Positions 1 through 12,560 of a stretch of 64,000 bases of DNA are shown piece by piece. Positions within the stretch are counted from its first letter, which is position 1. Each line of letters starts with the position of its first letter. A program made the position numbers and the translations under genes. The notes below the pieces were generated by a model. It did no database searches, had not been told where the DNA came from, and saw only the letters and a program-made list of their open reading frames with translations. The DNA comes from Rostratula benghalensis (Eukaryota; Chordata; Aves; Charadriiformes; Rostratulidae). The stretch covers positions 4,070,501 through 4,134,500 of the forward strand of contig VXAI01000039.1 of the NCBI GenBank assembly GCA_013399305.1, read 5' to 3'.

Positions 1-303
1 GGATTGTAATGAATGCTTAGTTCAAAACACAACACCATTTTCTACACAAGTTCAAGATGAAGCTTGACTGACATGCACAGCTAACATGGAAGTACTGTAA
101 TCTAACTGAAGTCGTTGTACAGGCAACACACCAGTTTCTGCAGCCACCGTTGTTAGTCCCTTGGTTCATATTGACTTAAGCACACTTGACATCAATTGCA
201 TCAAGATGTGACATGTTTTATAAAAAAAAAAAGAAAAAAACCACAAACATTTAAAATGAAAAAAATATTTTTAGGTATTTTCACAAACAAAAACTGGCTT
301 TTA

Positions 304-309
304 AATAAA
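304..309 (+). promoter_or_regulatory. possible poly(A) signal AATAAA
   Basis: A canonical hexamer within 'ttaaataaatttgc', in the 3' UTR-like stretch. Downstream DNA has only a modest GT content ('aatggttgaa'), so this is the weakest of the three signals listed. Confidence 0.25.
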
Positions 310-583
310 TTTGCTTCCATAATGGTTGAATATGACAAAAGAAAAATAAGAAAAAAAAACAAGAAAAAAAAAAAAGAAATCTAGACTGCGGGGAAGTGGA
401 ATATGAAAATAAGGCTTAAAGCATCAGTTCCATATTTTTCAAGGCCAAATATGTAATGTTGAGAAGAAATACGTAAAAGGTTCAAATCTTGTAATTTAAT
501 ATTGTTATTAAAACTTTGCTGTATATCCTATTCTTTAACATTTGGTGTTAATATAAAATTACTTGGCAATGCTTGACATTTGA

Positions 584-589
584 AATAAA
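584..589 (+). promoter_or_regulatory. probable poly(A) signal AATAAA
   Basis: The hexamer sits in 'ttgaaataaac' and is followed at once by a T run and then 'ggttttatttgcaagtg', a good T/GT-rich downstream element. Cleavage would be expected near 600-612. This is the best-formed signal in the segment. Confidence 0.45.
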
Positions 590-1128
590 CTTTTTTCTAT
601 GGTTTTATTTGCAAGTGTTCCATTAATTTTGCTAGCTACAGTTGGATTATAAAGGGTCTGAAATCTAAAAGGACGCTGTCAAGGTTGGGTCAGTGTTTTA
701 GCTTTTGGCAGTGTCGCCACCCCCAGCTCACTTGAATCTGTTCAATTTCTTTTTTTTTTCTATGGAAGAGCCCAAGCTGTGATGCCCAGATACGCATTTC
801 GAACTTTGAAGATCAAGGTTGTTCTAGGTTAGAGTGGTACTTCATACCAGCACATGAGGAGTCAGATAGGTGCTGATTTAGAGCTCCTCTTATCTCTGAC
901 GTACAGGGACTTATGATCCAAAGATTTGGTTCATATCTATCTCTACTTTTGTACAATTGCATTCATAAATACTTGTACAGAGAGAGAAGACTTGGTGAAA
1001 ACCGATACATGCCAAGCAGTAAAATAGTGTTAAATATTTTTTTAAAGCATGAAGCAACTGCAAATCTCAAATTGTTCCTTAAAGGAAGCAGTTTTCAAAC
1101 TGTTAAAAGGTAATTCTAAGCAGTGGCT

Positions 1129-1134
1129 AATAAA
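1129..1134 (+). promoter_or_regulatory. probable poly(A) signal AATAAA
   Basis: The hexamer lies in 'ggctaataaagtac' and is followed by 'tttgttgtgag', a compact GT-rich downstream element. With the signal at 584 it would allow alternative 3' ends about 550 bases apart. Confidence 0.4.
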
Positions 1135-1150
1135 GTACTTTGTTGTGAGA

Positions 1151-4100
1151 AAAACCCCAAACCTTGGCAATGTCTTTTTAAATTAAGTTTGATAATAACT
1201 TGAATTAGATGCAGGTCTGTACTGATGAAAATTTGAAAACTTTCCTGAATCTTATCGTTATAAATAGTCTTTGCAATCTCAAGTTACCATACATTTTAAT
1301 TATGTGTATTTAAAAATGATAACTCTACTTACAAAGCAAAAAGGAATTCTAGGAGGGGTGCAATAACAGTAATTTATCAAAGCAACATCATGTTTCTCAA
1401 GCTTTCCCTGTAGATAAAATTCTGTACATTTAGATGAAAAACTTACATTTTTCTGCATCGTGGATACATTGCCTCATGTAGTACCGGCAAATCTCTCTTT
1501 TATTTTGTTCTTGAGTAAAATTTAAAATATGATTTGCAGTTTTAGTTGGAGTCCTTTTCCTAGGCTTCAGTAAAGTATTTACTGACCGTCAGAAAAGACA
1601 GAGCCTTTTTCAGAAACTTGAAATCTCTTCTTATGGTACAAGCTCTGAGCCTGTTTCTGCAAAGCACGTGAACGCAGTGTATACTCTCAGTGCAGTGAGG
1701 TGTATACAGTGTTTTCAATGTCAAACGTACCACTAACTTCCCCCTAAGAAAACTAAACCATTTCTTGACACATCTGTAATCTATAGGTGTTCTGTGCATT
1801 ACTCCTCGTCAGGAATGTTGGGGAATGCATTCTGATTTTTAATGTTCAATGCTAGAATGACCAAACTAAAACAATATTCACATGGTAATCTAAACTTTTT
1901 GAAAAAGTAGAATTGCATTACTGTATACAGTGGAAAGCTATTTATTGTACCTCTGGGCTTATTCCTCTAAGAATCGTAGCGTAAAGAAATCTTTGTCAAG
2001 CCTGAACTGATGTATATAACTGAAATAATGTAAAATTATATTTTCATGTTTTTATACTTAACAACATGATGGGAATACATAATGTATGAGTATTTCAATT
2101 ACAGATAATATTGATTGGATAATCTGAGTTAAAAAGCGGTAATCATAGTTTAATATCCTTGTTACAGTACATCAGTATATTGCTATATAAAGTATGTCTG
2201 TGTGCATTTAAGTGAAAAGTAGTCAAGAGTGATGAAAGCTCTCCAAGGGGTTTTTATTCATTTTATATGAAAACTGTTATGGAGCAACCAAAATGTTTAT
2301 GAACTCAAACTTGTGTAAATTTCAAAATGTCCTTTACTGTAGCTTTTTGTTTACAGTACAGTATCTTACTTTCTGCTTTGTTAAATGAGTAACGGTACAA
2401 AGCTGGACATACTTTCTAAGACATTAACGTTTCCGTTTTTTCATGTATACCTATATGACAGAAAATGCTTCTGATTTTATTTTTCAATCTAACACATGAT
2501 GGCTTTTCTGGAGTGTTGTATAAACTTCAATCATACATAAAAAATCTTCTTAAAAAAAGGCAAAAGACCTTTAATGTCTGTTTAGTATTATTGAAATCTG
2601 CTTTCTTATTTATTATAAATGTATTTTCCGAAGATTTTGCATAGAGCAAACCTGTTTGTCCCCACAGACATGAAATTTCCTTGAAGAGTTTTGCAAGGAG
2701 AATATAAATCTTCCCCGAAATCATCTTGTCACTCAAGGGTAGATTTACCATAGTTTGCGTTATCACTTTATCGCATTATTACAAGCAAAGTAATGTAACT
2801 TTCTTGCCAACAATATAATTGTATTTCTGGAATGTAACCTTCTTGAGCATGGTTATAATGGCAGTGTGATAGGATGATAATGCTAATAGCTTAAGTATCT
2901 ATTCAGTAACTCTACTTAAAAATTGCCAGCTTGAATCGGTAATTTTTTACTTCAATAGATTATTGATGTGTCTAAAGAAGAGAATGAACCAGAGAAATGG
3001 CAAGTATTTTAGATATATATATATATTAACAGTGTTGATACTGGAGATCTAGTGCAACAAAGAGTTCTCTATAATAGCGAACTATTTGAGCTTAAAGAGG
3101 TTTGCAATGTGAAACGTTCAACATTTTTATTTAAATTGAACATTTGAATAGACTGTGTCTCGGGGTATCAGCCTCTTCTTTGGCTCATAGATCTGGACAA
3201 TATCTTTACACAAATACAGTGCACAAATAATTGTATTTTAAAATACAAATACATGGTTTCAGCTATAATTCGGTACAGTTAGTTACATGAATACAGTCGT
3301 CACCAGCTAAACCAAATCAGTAGCAGCTATTTTGCACAATATCACTAGAGGCAACCCATGCCTGTTTCACAGTACTGAAGTTTATTGTTTATTAAATCTT
3401 TTCATTTATCATGTCATGGGATCGCAAAAATTTGCTGTGGGAGACCTATCAGGGTCCAGATTATTTTAGGAAATAATATTATATCAAGCACTTAAAATAA
3501 AATTCAGCCAATTACTTAGCTGTGGACTTAGCTTTGAACATTTTCCCTAGTATCAGTTTTTGTAGATAATAGACAGCACTATATATCTGTATGAGATATA
3601 ATAGAGTTAGGAAATTGTCTACAGTAATGGCACCTACGTGACAAATTTCATTCGATCTGTGCCTACTATTGGTCTTTCTGAAATGTCTGCTTGTGCTACT
3701 ATTAATACTCTAAACTTTGGGACTACTTCAAATAGATCAATGGTAAAATTGCCCTAAATTTTTTTTTTCTGTTTTGAATGCTTTTTCCTCTCTCCCAAAA
3801 GAAGCTGTTTGATAAGCATATCTGTATCTAATATCTGCGGACCTACAGGAGCTTGAAGTGATAACAGCTTCATAACAAAGAGTCTCATTTAATTCCTACT
3901 TGCATTTAGTAGGTGTCAACTCCTTGTACCCCAAAGTAACTGTAATATTCATAATACATCCTTTTTTGGGGGGGGATTTCTCTAAAAGAGTTAATATCAC
4001 TTTGATGATAACAACTTCAGTTAGAGCCCTTTAGTGATTTGACATAGAATTTATCAAATTGATATTTATCGAATTGATAGCCTTTGAAAAAAAAAAGAAA

Positions 4101-7100
4101 TGTTCAAAATAGGATTTTTCTAAACAAGTGGCAAAAAAATAGAGCATAGTAAGGTACAAATCAAAATTTCATAGATCTCAGTCACCTGCAACTTTTACAT
4201 GTCATGAGACCTTCCCATAGTACCTAACCTTATTGTTAGGGCATACTACATGATGTGCTTTCTCTTTCCCTTTTGCCCCTGCACTTAGTTCTAATGCATA
4301 TGTTTTTATGCCTACACGGTAGGCATATGAGAAATATAATGGGTAATATAATTACTGTATATAATACTTACCATAATTTAAAAAAAATTGATTTGGCAGA
4401 CATTCAAAATGTTTATTATAGCTTGTTGCATATGTCTCTGTATTAATGAAGCAGTGATGATAAAGATGGGAAAGGTATCTCAGGTCATTTAAGCTAAACC
4501 CTTAACTCAAGTAGCACCATCCACTACACTGTTCTTCAATTAGTCTCCTTAGTACATCTTTTATTACTAATGAAAAGGAAAATTTGACTGCCTCTGGAGA
4601 CGGTACTCACCTCAGTGGTAAGAAAATTTTTTATGGCTAAAAGAAAAGCATGATCTCACTCTACAGGCAAGGACCATTGCTACATTCTGTAGGCATAGAG
4701 AAAAAGATTGCATTTCATTTGGCATTAGTTTTAATGATGTTGACTTTTCGATACTCACTTCTCCGTGTTAACGCATTTACGTCTTCCTATTGAAGATGGT
4801 AATTTAAAATATATATTAAAATTACATCAGGTTTTACTTATTCGCTTTAAAGATCCCAAACCTAATTTTGAAAATGTATCTGACAGATTAGAAAAGGGGT
4901 TGCTAAACATCAGTGCTTCGGCCAGCCTTTTAGAATTGCCTTCAGTTAGTTCATATCAGGAGGTGGGTAAAATACCACAAAAAATGAGCATTCCAACGGA
5001 TGTCAATGAGCCATGAGAGACCACACTGCCTCCGTTGCATCTTTCCACACCCAGAAGGGAAGCTGGTGGGAAAAGCTGAAGCAGGAGTTGGAGAGGCAGT
5101 TTCGTGTCATTCTTCTGTCCTCCCTCTGTCCTAAAAGGTGGAGAAGCATCCGAAAAAGACACCAGAGATGATTTATCCCCGTTTTCTAAGGATAGGAAAT
5201 CCACTTTCAATATTTTCCCTTTTAAAAGCCCCCTATTAGTGCAGTTTTGAAATGGTAGTTCTCTGGTTTAGTCCATAGTAATGCAGTCAGTTATGCATAC
5301 ATTTGATAGCTGCTTAGAAGTGGCAGCCCAGAGTCCTGGCATGTGCTTTACTGAAATATCAAAAACATCTTGTTAAACATATACTTGGAGGTTTTATATG
5401 ACAACGTTTTATCCAATTTTCAAGTTGTATTGTTACTGCCTGCCCTTCAGCACTGTGTTCTCTGAGTTAAGAGAAAAAAAAAGGAAATAAAGAGGTTAAG
5501 CTATAGCTCCTTCACTTAATACTATGCTTTACAAATAAGGTAGTATTTCTCGGTAGTTGTTTTCCTTATGATTTTCATTATAAATTGCAAATACATTTTG
5601 AGTTACCTCATACTCTAAATAGCTGAATATTCACAGAAAGCTTTTTTTTTCCCGTTTTTGAATTAACAGATATTTTGTGTACTGCTGCAATGCCTAAAGA
5701 TACAAACTATATGATTTTTACTCAGGTCCTTGCTCCTATTTGTTACTGCTGTTTTTAATAATATCACAAAACTGTTGGAAGAATATTTAGATAAATTGGA
5801 ACTAAGTGGCTTGGCAGCTAATACAAGTTACCTGTAGCTGGAATTTATCATTTAGTTTCAGCCACTCTATGTTAATAAATAAATGGAGTTGCTGATATAT
5901 GAAAATGAAGATTGGGATGGGCCAGTATATACGAATGTATACTTATCTATCCACAAATGCGGAAATGCAATAGTAAAACTAGTGCTGACTTGGGTAAGGC
6001 CATGCTCAAAAATATTCAGAACCACAGCAATAATTCATAATAGGGTTCATAAGCAAGTGCCTTACCACCCTTAGTTTGAATAAATATGGGATCTTACATT
6101 TCCATAGAACAGTATAATAGTCCCGTGGGACTCAGTCAATAGCAAATCCCTTAACTTCAAAATTTAGTGTAACTCCTCTGATTGTCTTTGTTCTCACTGG
6201 CAGGATTAAGTTCTACAGAACTTCTGTGAGACAAATGGGGCTCTTCCCCACTAAACTCAGAAAAAGGTCAAAATAAAAGCTATTAAATGTGTCATCATCT
6301 CTCACTTCATCAGCAGGGATGCACTGGGTGTACGTATACGCATGTCTATGCTTGATTTTTCAAATTACAGTGTCTTGCCTATTTAAAAATCCACACAATT
6401 GACCTGAGAGGCCCAGGTTTAGTTAAATCAAACATTACATGAACAAGGACAAACGAAACATTACTCTTCGTAAGCTTTTACTTGATTTTCTGAACTAAAA
6501 CCTCTATAAGAAGTTAATGCCTCCAGTACAAAGCAGTGGGCATTGGCAGGGCTGGATACTACACTACCTACTTTGAACATTGTGCAATAATGGATACTCC
6601 TATGGTGCTGTGGCAGAATTCTGTCCACATTTTGTACTATTTTTTTACTGGCATAGATGAATGAGTAGTATAAGCTATAGGAAATCACTCTCACAGTGTA
6701 GACTTGGCAGCCAATTTTCAGGCAATTTCTGTTGATTGGTTGTATCTGTGGCATTACTGTGTTCTTTAAATCTGCAGCTTCTGAATATAGAAATAAAGTA
6801 TGTGATAAACTGGTTTTATAAAGCCATTATCCTCAGTGAGAGCAGGACTTCACTCAAAATAATTTCTTCATCCTGATGGCTATACTTACCTAAAGTACTT
6901 GTTTTCCACAGGTATAGTTTTCATTCTTTTTCACTGTATGCCCTTGGTTATTCTAGGGGACATAAAAATATATAAATATATACAGATAGATTTTTTTTAG
7001 CGTCATAGACCCACAATTAGATGTGGGAGATGTTGATCAGTTCTGCTTAGTCCACCTTATAAGCTGCTTTCACTAGGAGAACTTGTTCATTTTGTGCTTG

Positions 7101-7260
7101 TAATCTACTTTTTCATCTTTTATCATTGGGAGAGATTTTAGCACATTGAGGAAAAAAAATAGCATTGCGTACCCTGCATTTGAGATGTTGCCCAAGTCAT
7201 TTAAAGTCATTCAGCTGATGAGTGTGTCCAGTGACTCACACTTCTTACGGGATCTTTCTC
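1151..7260. other. AT-rich unique sequence without recognisable genes
   Basis: I see no CR1, LTR or SINE match here and no open frame above about 100 codons. Further AATAAA hexamers occur (for example 5486 and 5874), without a clear reason to favour any. Two exact Pumilio-type TGTATATA motifs occur at 2011 and 4356. A short imperfect tandem repeat lies at 4051-4079. The segment may be a continuation of a long 3' UTR or ordinary intergenic DNA; sequence alone does not decide. Confidence 0.4.
4051..4079. repeat. two-copy imperfect tandem repeat of a near-palindrome
   Basis: 'ttatcaaattgata' at 4051-4064 is followed, after one base, by 'ttatcgaattgata' at 4066-4079. The copies differ at one of 14 positions and each is close to self-complementary. 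Confidence 0.6.
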
Positions 7261-7560
7261 AAACTGCAGGGACAAAGGCTGCTGTGAGGAGAGTGAGGTA
7301 ATTAATAAGTGTTGGTCGGATCCTACCTCCCTGAAGTCCAGGGGATCTGGGGCGTCGGGACCAAGTCTGAACCTTGGTCACGCAAGGATCTCCCCTGGTT
7401 CACTGTGCTTGCACTCATGCTAGCAAAACTGAATTGTTAGCTTGGTCAAGATGCAAAAAACTATTTTTCCACTCTGAACGTGATGCTGAAGTGGAGAGTT
7501 GTCCCCTTCGTCCCCATCCGCATTTTTTTAAAAGCTTTTTTCTTTCCCAGCCATCCATGT
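7261..7560. other. GC- and CpG-raised patch, no gene recognised
   Basis: Within very AT-rich surroundings this stretch has several CpG dinucleotides ('gtcggatcc', 'ggcgtcggg', 'cacgcaagg', 'cttcgtcc') and a higher GC content. The longest frame is 68 codons and resembles nothing I know. It could be an old repeat, a conserved element or chance. Confidence 0.3.
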
Positions 7561-8930
7561 TCAGAAAATTCGGGATGTAACTTTAGAGAAATTGCATTAA
7601 TAAAAAATCATCATGTATTTTCACATCATAGAGGAAACTCAGCATTCACCCTCACTTGATAAAACTTGAAAACAGCCGTCTTGGCTGGCTGAACAATTTT
7701 GAGATTTTTCTCACAGGGCAAAAAGAAGTCACTAGTTTATGAATTGTGACATCATGTATTGTCATAAAAGAAAACGAGTGAGCGTCCAAGTAGACAGGAT
7801 CATGAGAATATAGGTGGTTTTGGTAAGATGCTGGCTACGATTATAGTATGTAGACAGCCTTTCTTTATGCATGTTGCAATATGCTCTGTAAATCAGAGAT
7901 TATTGGCTTGCTGAGTGACTTTTGTGGCATCAGACCTATATAGTAATATATATACAAATAATATAATTATGTTATTTTTTTACTTTTTTAAAGGCTATCC
8001 TTTGATCACTTACACAAACCTAAGTTAGGAGCAATATAAAGAAGTGTGGAGCAAACTGCTTAGCATGACAACATCCCCTATCTATGCTATTTTCTATTTT
8101 TCTTTCCTTTTTAAATATCTGTAGAAAAAGCAGTGTCTTCTTAGCAGCAATAGGCAAAAAAAAAAAGCGAGAAAAAAGTGAGAAAGAGCATGCAAACCAA
8201 ACTACAGTGTGACAATAGGATGGGGTTTGAAGCCATGACTTGAAATTATGATAATGCTTAATAAATCACTGTAACTTAAGTTCTCATTTATGTTAGAAAG
8301 TTAGAAGAGGTTCAGTAGATTTTTGTGGAGTAGCTGTATCTTAGAAATGCGTCATAATGAGTGTAGACACTGAATATAGCCTTTGGGATTTAACACTTAG
8401 ACCTATCCATCTTCCAGGTATTAGCTATTTTAGGCTACTTTGTGAAATTGTTACGGGCCAGAATTACTGCTTAGCTAAATCCAGGTCCCATTCAGGCTAC
8501 GCGCATCAAATCAGTTTCTGGGGGTAAACTGGACCATTGTCTTTCCAAATGAGGAGTTTATGTTTCTTTTCCGCTGACTTGCTTTGTATTTTAAAGTCAG
8601 TATTTCAATAGTTAGCTAAAGCAATTATTTCTATTTATTTTACTTGCTGGCAATACTCTTCAGGCTTTGGCTTTTTAAAAGCTGTTAACTTAAACTGGTA
8701 AAAAGTGTTTACTGAGGGGAAATACTGAGGGACTATCATTCAAGCCAGTGTTTGGGGTTTTTTAAAGACATTGGCTATTTTCTATTGGAAATGTAGAATG
8801 TGTCATGCTATAGCAGAGAAGAAAGATATGAAGAAATGTTGCAAAAGGACGTAGGTGAAATTTTGGTTGGTTTGATTTCCAAAAAGTTTTGTCTTTTTAC
8901 TTGTTTTCCTTTCACTAAATCTTCTTGTTT

Positions 8931-8954
8931 AAAAAAAAAAAATAAAAAAAAAAA
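8931..8954. repeat. A-rich simple repeat
   Basis: A run of A residues interrupted by a single T (at 8943). No CR1, SINE or cDNA-like sequence is recognisable immediately upstream on either strand, so it does not look like a retroposed tail. Confidence 0.8.
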
Positions 8955-10180
8955 TTGGTCTTCTCTGTAATCATTCTCTGCTATTACATGCTCTGATGGC
9001 ATTTGGTGGCATCAGTGAAGCCACCAGGATACCTTGGAAAATGTTCCCATGTTCATGTATATAGATGGTAGAACTGTCCAATGTAATAGTAGATATTTTC
9101 TGTCTGATTTCATTTCCATGTGGATGTGATTGTTCACTTGTTTTGTACAGTGTTGTTTGTGGTGCAGCTACAGACACAGAGATCAGTGGGGGAAAAGTAA
9201 ACATGTTATTACTTAAAAGAGTAGTGCAGAATATGACAGAGCCCTGAAATCTCTGCAGAAAGATGTTCTGAAAAGAAATGCTTCTTAAAAAACTGACTTG
9301 CTTCTGATTCATGTGAGGGGAAACTAAGTGGCTTCTGTGGCCTTCAGTTGTATTCCCCTGAGTAGATAATCCTGTTCTAAAGGTTGAGTGTGTAGAGAGA
9401 TATTTTTGCAGAATCAGCCCCTAATTGACTGAATTCTATATAACAATATAAGTATTGATATTGAGCATGTAATGAAATGCACAGAGGAATTTGTTTTTAA
9501 AAAGTAAGTATCCTGTTTCTTTTCAGTTACATTGGGTTTTATTGGATCGGTACAAAATACACGTGAATTAATGCTCTGTGTCCTCCTCCTGCAGAATTCC
9601 ATCACCATTACATAGCATATGCAGTATCTAGTGTGGACAGATCTTTTACAGTAGATGTTCTCATAAAAGTCACCACCTTACAAAGCTTAGCTCATGGTCT
9701 ATTTCAGATTCTAAAGAATTAATCATATTTGTAAGTCCTACCATCAAAGTGATTGAAGAAAATTGTTTTTGATAATAGCCTTCATTTCTGCATGAAAAAG
9801 TGTCACCAAATCATTTAGGATCCTTTCCCTACCTGATCATTAGATAGAGTGTAATATTATTACTTGATTTTAATGCAAATTTTCGTCCATTACTGTCTTT
9901 TGTCTGAAACATCCTGCACACTGGTTTTCCCCCTCTTGGGAACAAAAAGATGATGCATGAGACACCACAGGCACATTCCTGAAACCCTCTGCAGATACTG
10001 TCATTTGTATGTGTAGGTGCTTGGCTGTTCCTCATCGTACTTCCTCTGAGATCTTTATGGCTGATAAGATTTAAATCTTCCAGACTTTGTCTGTATGTCT
10101 TTGTGTTGGAAACCTGTTTTGTAACCTGTTAACATTCCCTCAGTGGCCATTAACTAATGATTAATGATGCCATTCATATA

Positions 10181-10240
10181 CATTTAATTTATATAGAACC
10201 TCAAGGCATATACAGTGTTTTACAAATAATTTAGTATTTA
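10181..10240. mobile_element. possible tail of an ancient amniote interspersed repeat
   Basis: The stretch around 'tttatatagaacctc' and 'gttttacaaataat' resembles a block found in old reptile and mammal repeats, where 'atatagca' precedes a 'ctttacaaa' motif. The match is short and divergent, so the family cannot be named from sequence alone. Confidence 0.22.
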
Positions 10241-12517
10241 TGGCACTCTAAAGTGAAAGCTTAAGCATGCAAGTTAGAATGCTGAGGATGAGATGATAAA
10301 TGACCAAAGGTACAGGAGAAATAAAATGTGAGATTGCAGGCCTGTTGTGTTGCTGTGAACATATACTCTATTTTGTTTTGTATTTAATACTAATGCTTTA
10401 ATTGATTCTAATTTTTCTTAATGAAAAATGGAGTAAGATACAGAAAGATATATATTGCGACTTCTATCAGATGATACTACTTATTCCAACTAAACAATTT
10501 TTTACTCTAATGGTGATAACTGAGGAAAAGAAAACCCTTTCCCATGAGCATCATATGCTACTGGTTTTATTTAGCATAGCATTGCTGCTTCTTGGAATAT
10601 TTCCTTAATTTCTTTTTGGAAGTGCGTCCTTCAGAGAGACATGCAGCTGCAAACATAAAATGCTTATTTTGCAAGTGCCTGGAACTTGCTGAATCATTCT
10701 GTCTTTGCCAAATAAGTATTTTTTGTATGTTTCTATCATGAACTTGAGAAGGTAGTACATTTTGATAGAATTTGAGTTCCAAAATCAAGCTATGATACTT
10801 AGATGTATAAAAATCAGCTCTTAATTTAGTTTCTTGCCATGACTTAGCTCAGAAGCTTTTGTTGTCTGCAAGAAAAACTGCCCTTTATGTTTTACATGTT
10901 AGTGATTGTTATAAATGATAGTAAGAACCATAAAATTTAAACTTTCCATGTTGAAAAACCTTTCCAGTTCCATTTGTCTGTGTGCTCGTGTTCAATCAGC
11001 CATGTAAAGTGTCTTATTTCAGATACATTCAATTGTAGTCAGGCCTGTAATTTCCATGCTTATTTGGAGACTTTATTAAATAAATTATGTAGCATTCACT
11101 AAATATGGAGTTAATCTTTCTGTTGTTCCTTCAAGTTGATTCAAACTTGAGACCTGGTTTAGTCATGATGTTCTTTAGAAGAGTTGTTGACAAAAATTAT
11201 GGACACTGTATTGCCACTCCTCTTGATGGAAGCCATTTACCCATCTATTTAACCTACATATAACCTTGGGAAAAAAATAGTTTAGCTGACATAAGCAAAA
11301 AGATGTTTTACGAACTCCAAAACCAGTGTATTCCACTGCCTTACAATCTGCATTGCATTTACCTCTAAAGCTCATCTAACCTGATCTCAAATAAAAATAA
11401 CGTTGTGTTAAGAAAAGTAATTTTTACCTATGAGTTACAAATTTTAGGGCTGCACAAAAGGCCTATTATTCTTAACTAAAGTGTCAATGTTCTCAGTATT
11501 GGTGAAAATATTAATCTGTGTGTGTTGGTGCAGGGCTGTATGACTGTCACTTTTCATGTAAAAGACCTCGATGAATACAAGTCCTTCTTGAAGCAGGAAA
11601 TACCATGGCACAGAGCCCAAGAGATTTCCTGCTTCCAGACACTGTAGTTTTAAAGGCAGAAAAATGATAGATCATAAAAACAGTGCAAGGACTGGGGCTG
11701 GGCCATTACATGGCACAAAGTGCAAACACTTGTCCATAAGGGTAAGAACCTAAGCCATCGGAAATTGTAAGCTTTCCCATTCCCACCTGTCTACATTTCT
11801 CCATTTCACTTTCCCTGCAGCTTACATAGAAATAATAGAAAAGATAATCACTCATTTTCTTATGCTGGGAAAAAAACCACCACCTCACTTCAAGCACCAG
11901 ACATGACACATAAAAACAGATTAGGTTGGTGAAAGCTTCCTGCCTAGTGTTTTTTATCTTTTGAACTTTCAGTATGCCTGATAACTAAATTGAACAGTGA
12001 AAATCTCGTATAAGCCATTTATCAGATCTTTTTTCTCCACATGCCTTTGTCAATTAAGATTTCCCTGGTGATTTCCAAGTCTCCTCAAAAGATTTTGTTA
12101 TGAAGAAGAAAATTAGACTGGCAGGAAGATGTTTAAGGCATCCTGCTTAAAGGGTGATCTGTCCTAATGACTGGCAGCATACCCAGAATAGCAGTCTTCT
12201 GAGACAACTTCAGAGTTTATTTTTTACAGTCACTGTGAAATGAGGCAGAAGGAGACAGAAGGAAAAGGTTTTCAATGTAAAAAGGTTAAAATGTGGCTAG
12301 GACACAAAAGTGCTAGCCTGATGAACAAGAAATGTCCAGAGTAGCATTAAAACACCTTAAACCCATGGGGCATTTCCAGGATCATTGAATCACTATTAGG
12401 TGATGGTTGCCAAGCAATTATTTTAGTAAGTAATGAAATCCCTGAGAATACTAGCTTGTAGAGATTGACCTTGTACTCGATGATTATGAGGAGTTTCAGT
12501 AGAAATTTAGCCTAAGG

Positions 12518-12560
12518 ATAAAATGCCTTCCAACCTAAACTATTCTATGATTCCATGATT
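12518..12560 (+). mobile_element. CR1 retroposon, extreme 3' end
   Basis: 'gccttccaacctaaac' followed by 'tattctatgattccatgatt' is the characteristic CR1 3' terminus, including the tandem 8-base 'attctatg' units on which CR1 reverse transcription starts. DNA just upstream is too diverged to assign, although 'gaccttgtactcgatgatt' near 12467-12485 may be a further remnant of the same copy. CR1 copies are nearly always 5'-truncated, which fits. Confidence 0.8.

Larger units (their letters stand above)
1..1150 (+). other. 3' UTR-like segment of an unidentified plus-strand gene
   Basis: No open frame of note is present. The sequence is AT-rich and free of interspersed repeats, and it carries at least three AATAAA hexamers (304, 584, 1129). 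Two of them are followed within about 30 bases by T-rich and GT-rich DNA, the usual layout of a vertebrate cleavage and polyadenylation site. The texture (A-rich tracts near 220-245 and 350-380, TTTTTA elements, no stop-free runs) is what distal 3' UTRs of long vertebrate mRNAs look like. The coding part would lie left of the window. I could not recognise the gene. It could equally be plain intergenic sequence, since hexamers arise by chance in AT-rich DNA. Confidence 0.35.
7561..12517. other. AT-rich unique sequence without recognisable genes
   Basis: No recent repeats and no convincing coding frame; the longest frame, 113 codons at 8971-9312 on the minus strand, has no recognisable motif. 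An A-rich run lies at 8931-8954. A weak match to an ancient repeat tail lies at 10181-10240. I see nothing else. Confidence 0.4.

Noticed and set aside
196..384. Lys-rich 62-codon frame
   Set aside because: It is produced by A-rich tracts, not by coding constraint.
6125..6215. Possible ancient hairpin-type repeat ('gtgtaactcctctgattg')
   Set aside because: The match is short and interrupted; the second arm cannot be found.
8971..9312. 113-codon minus-strand frame
   Set aside because: No domain, no supporting splice context, and a competing frame on the other strand.
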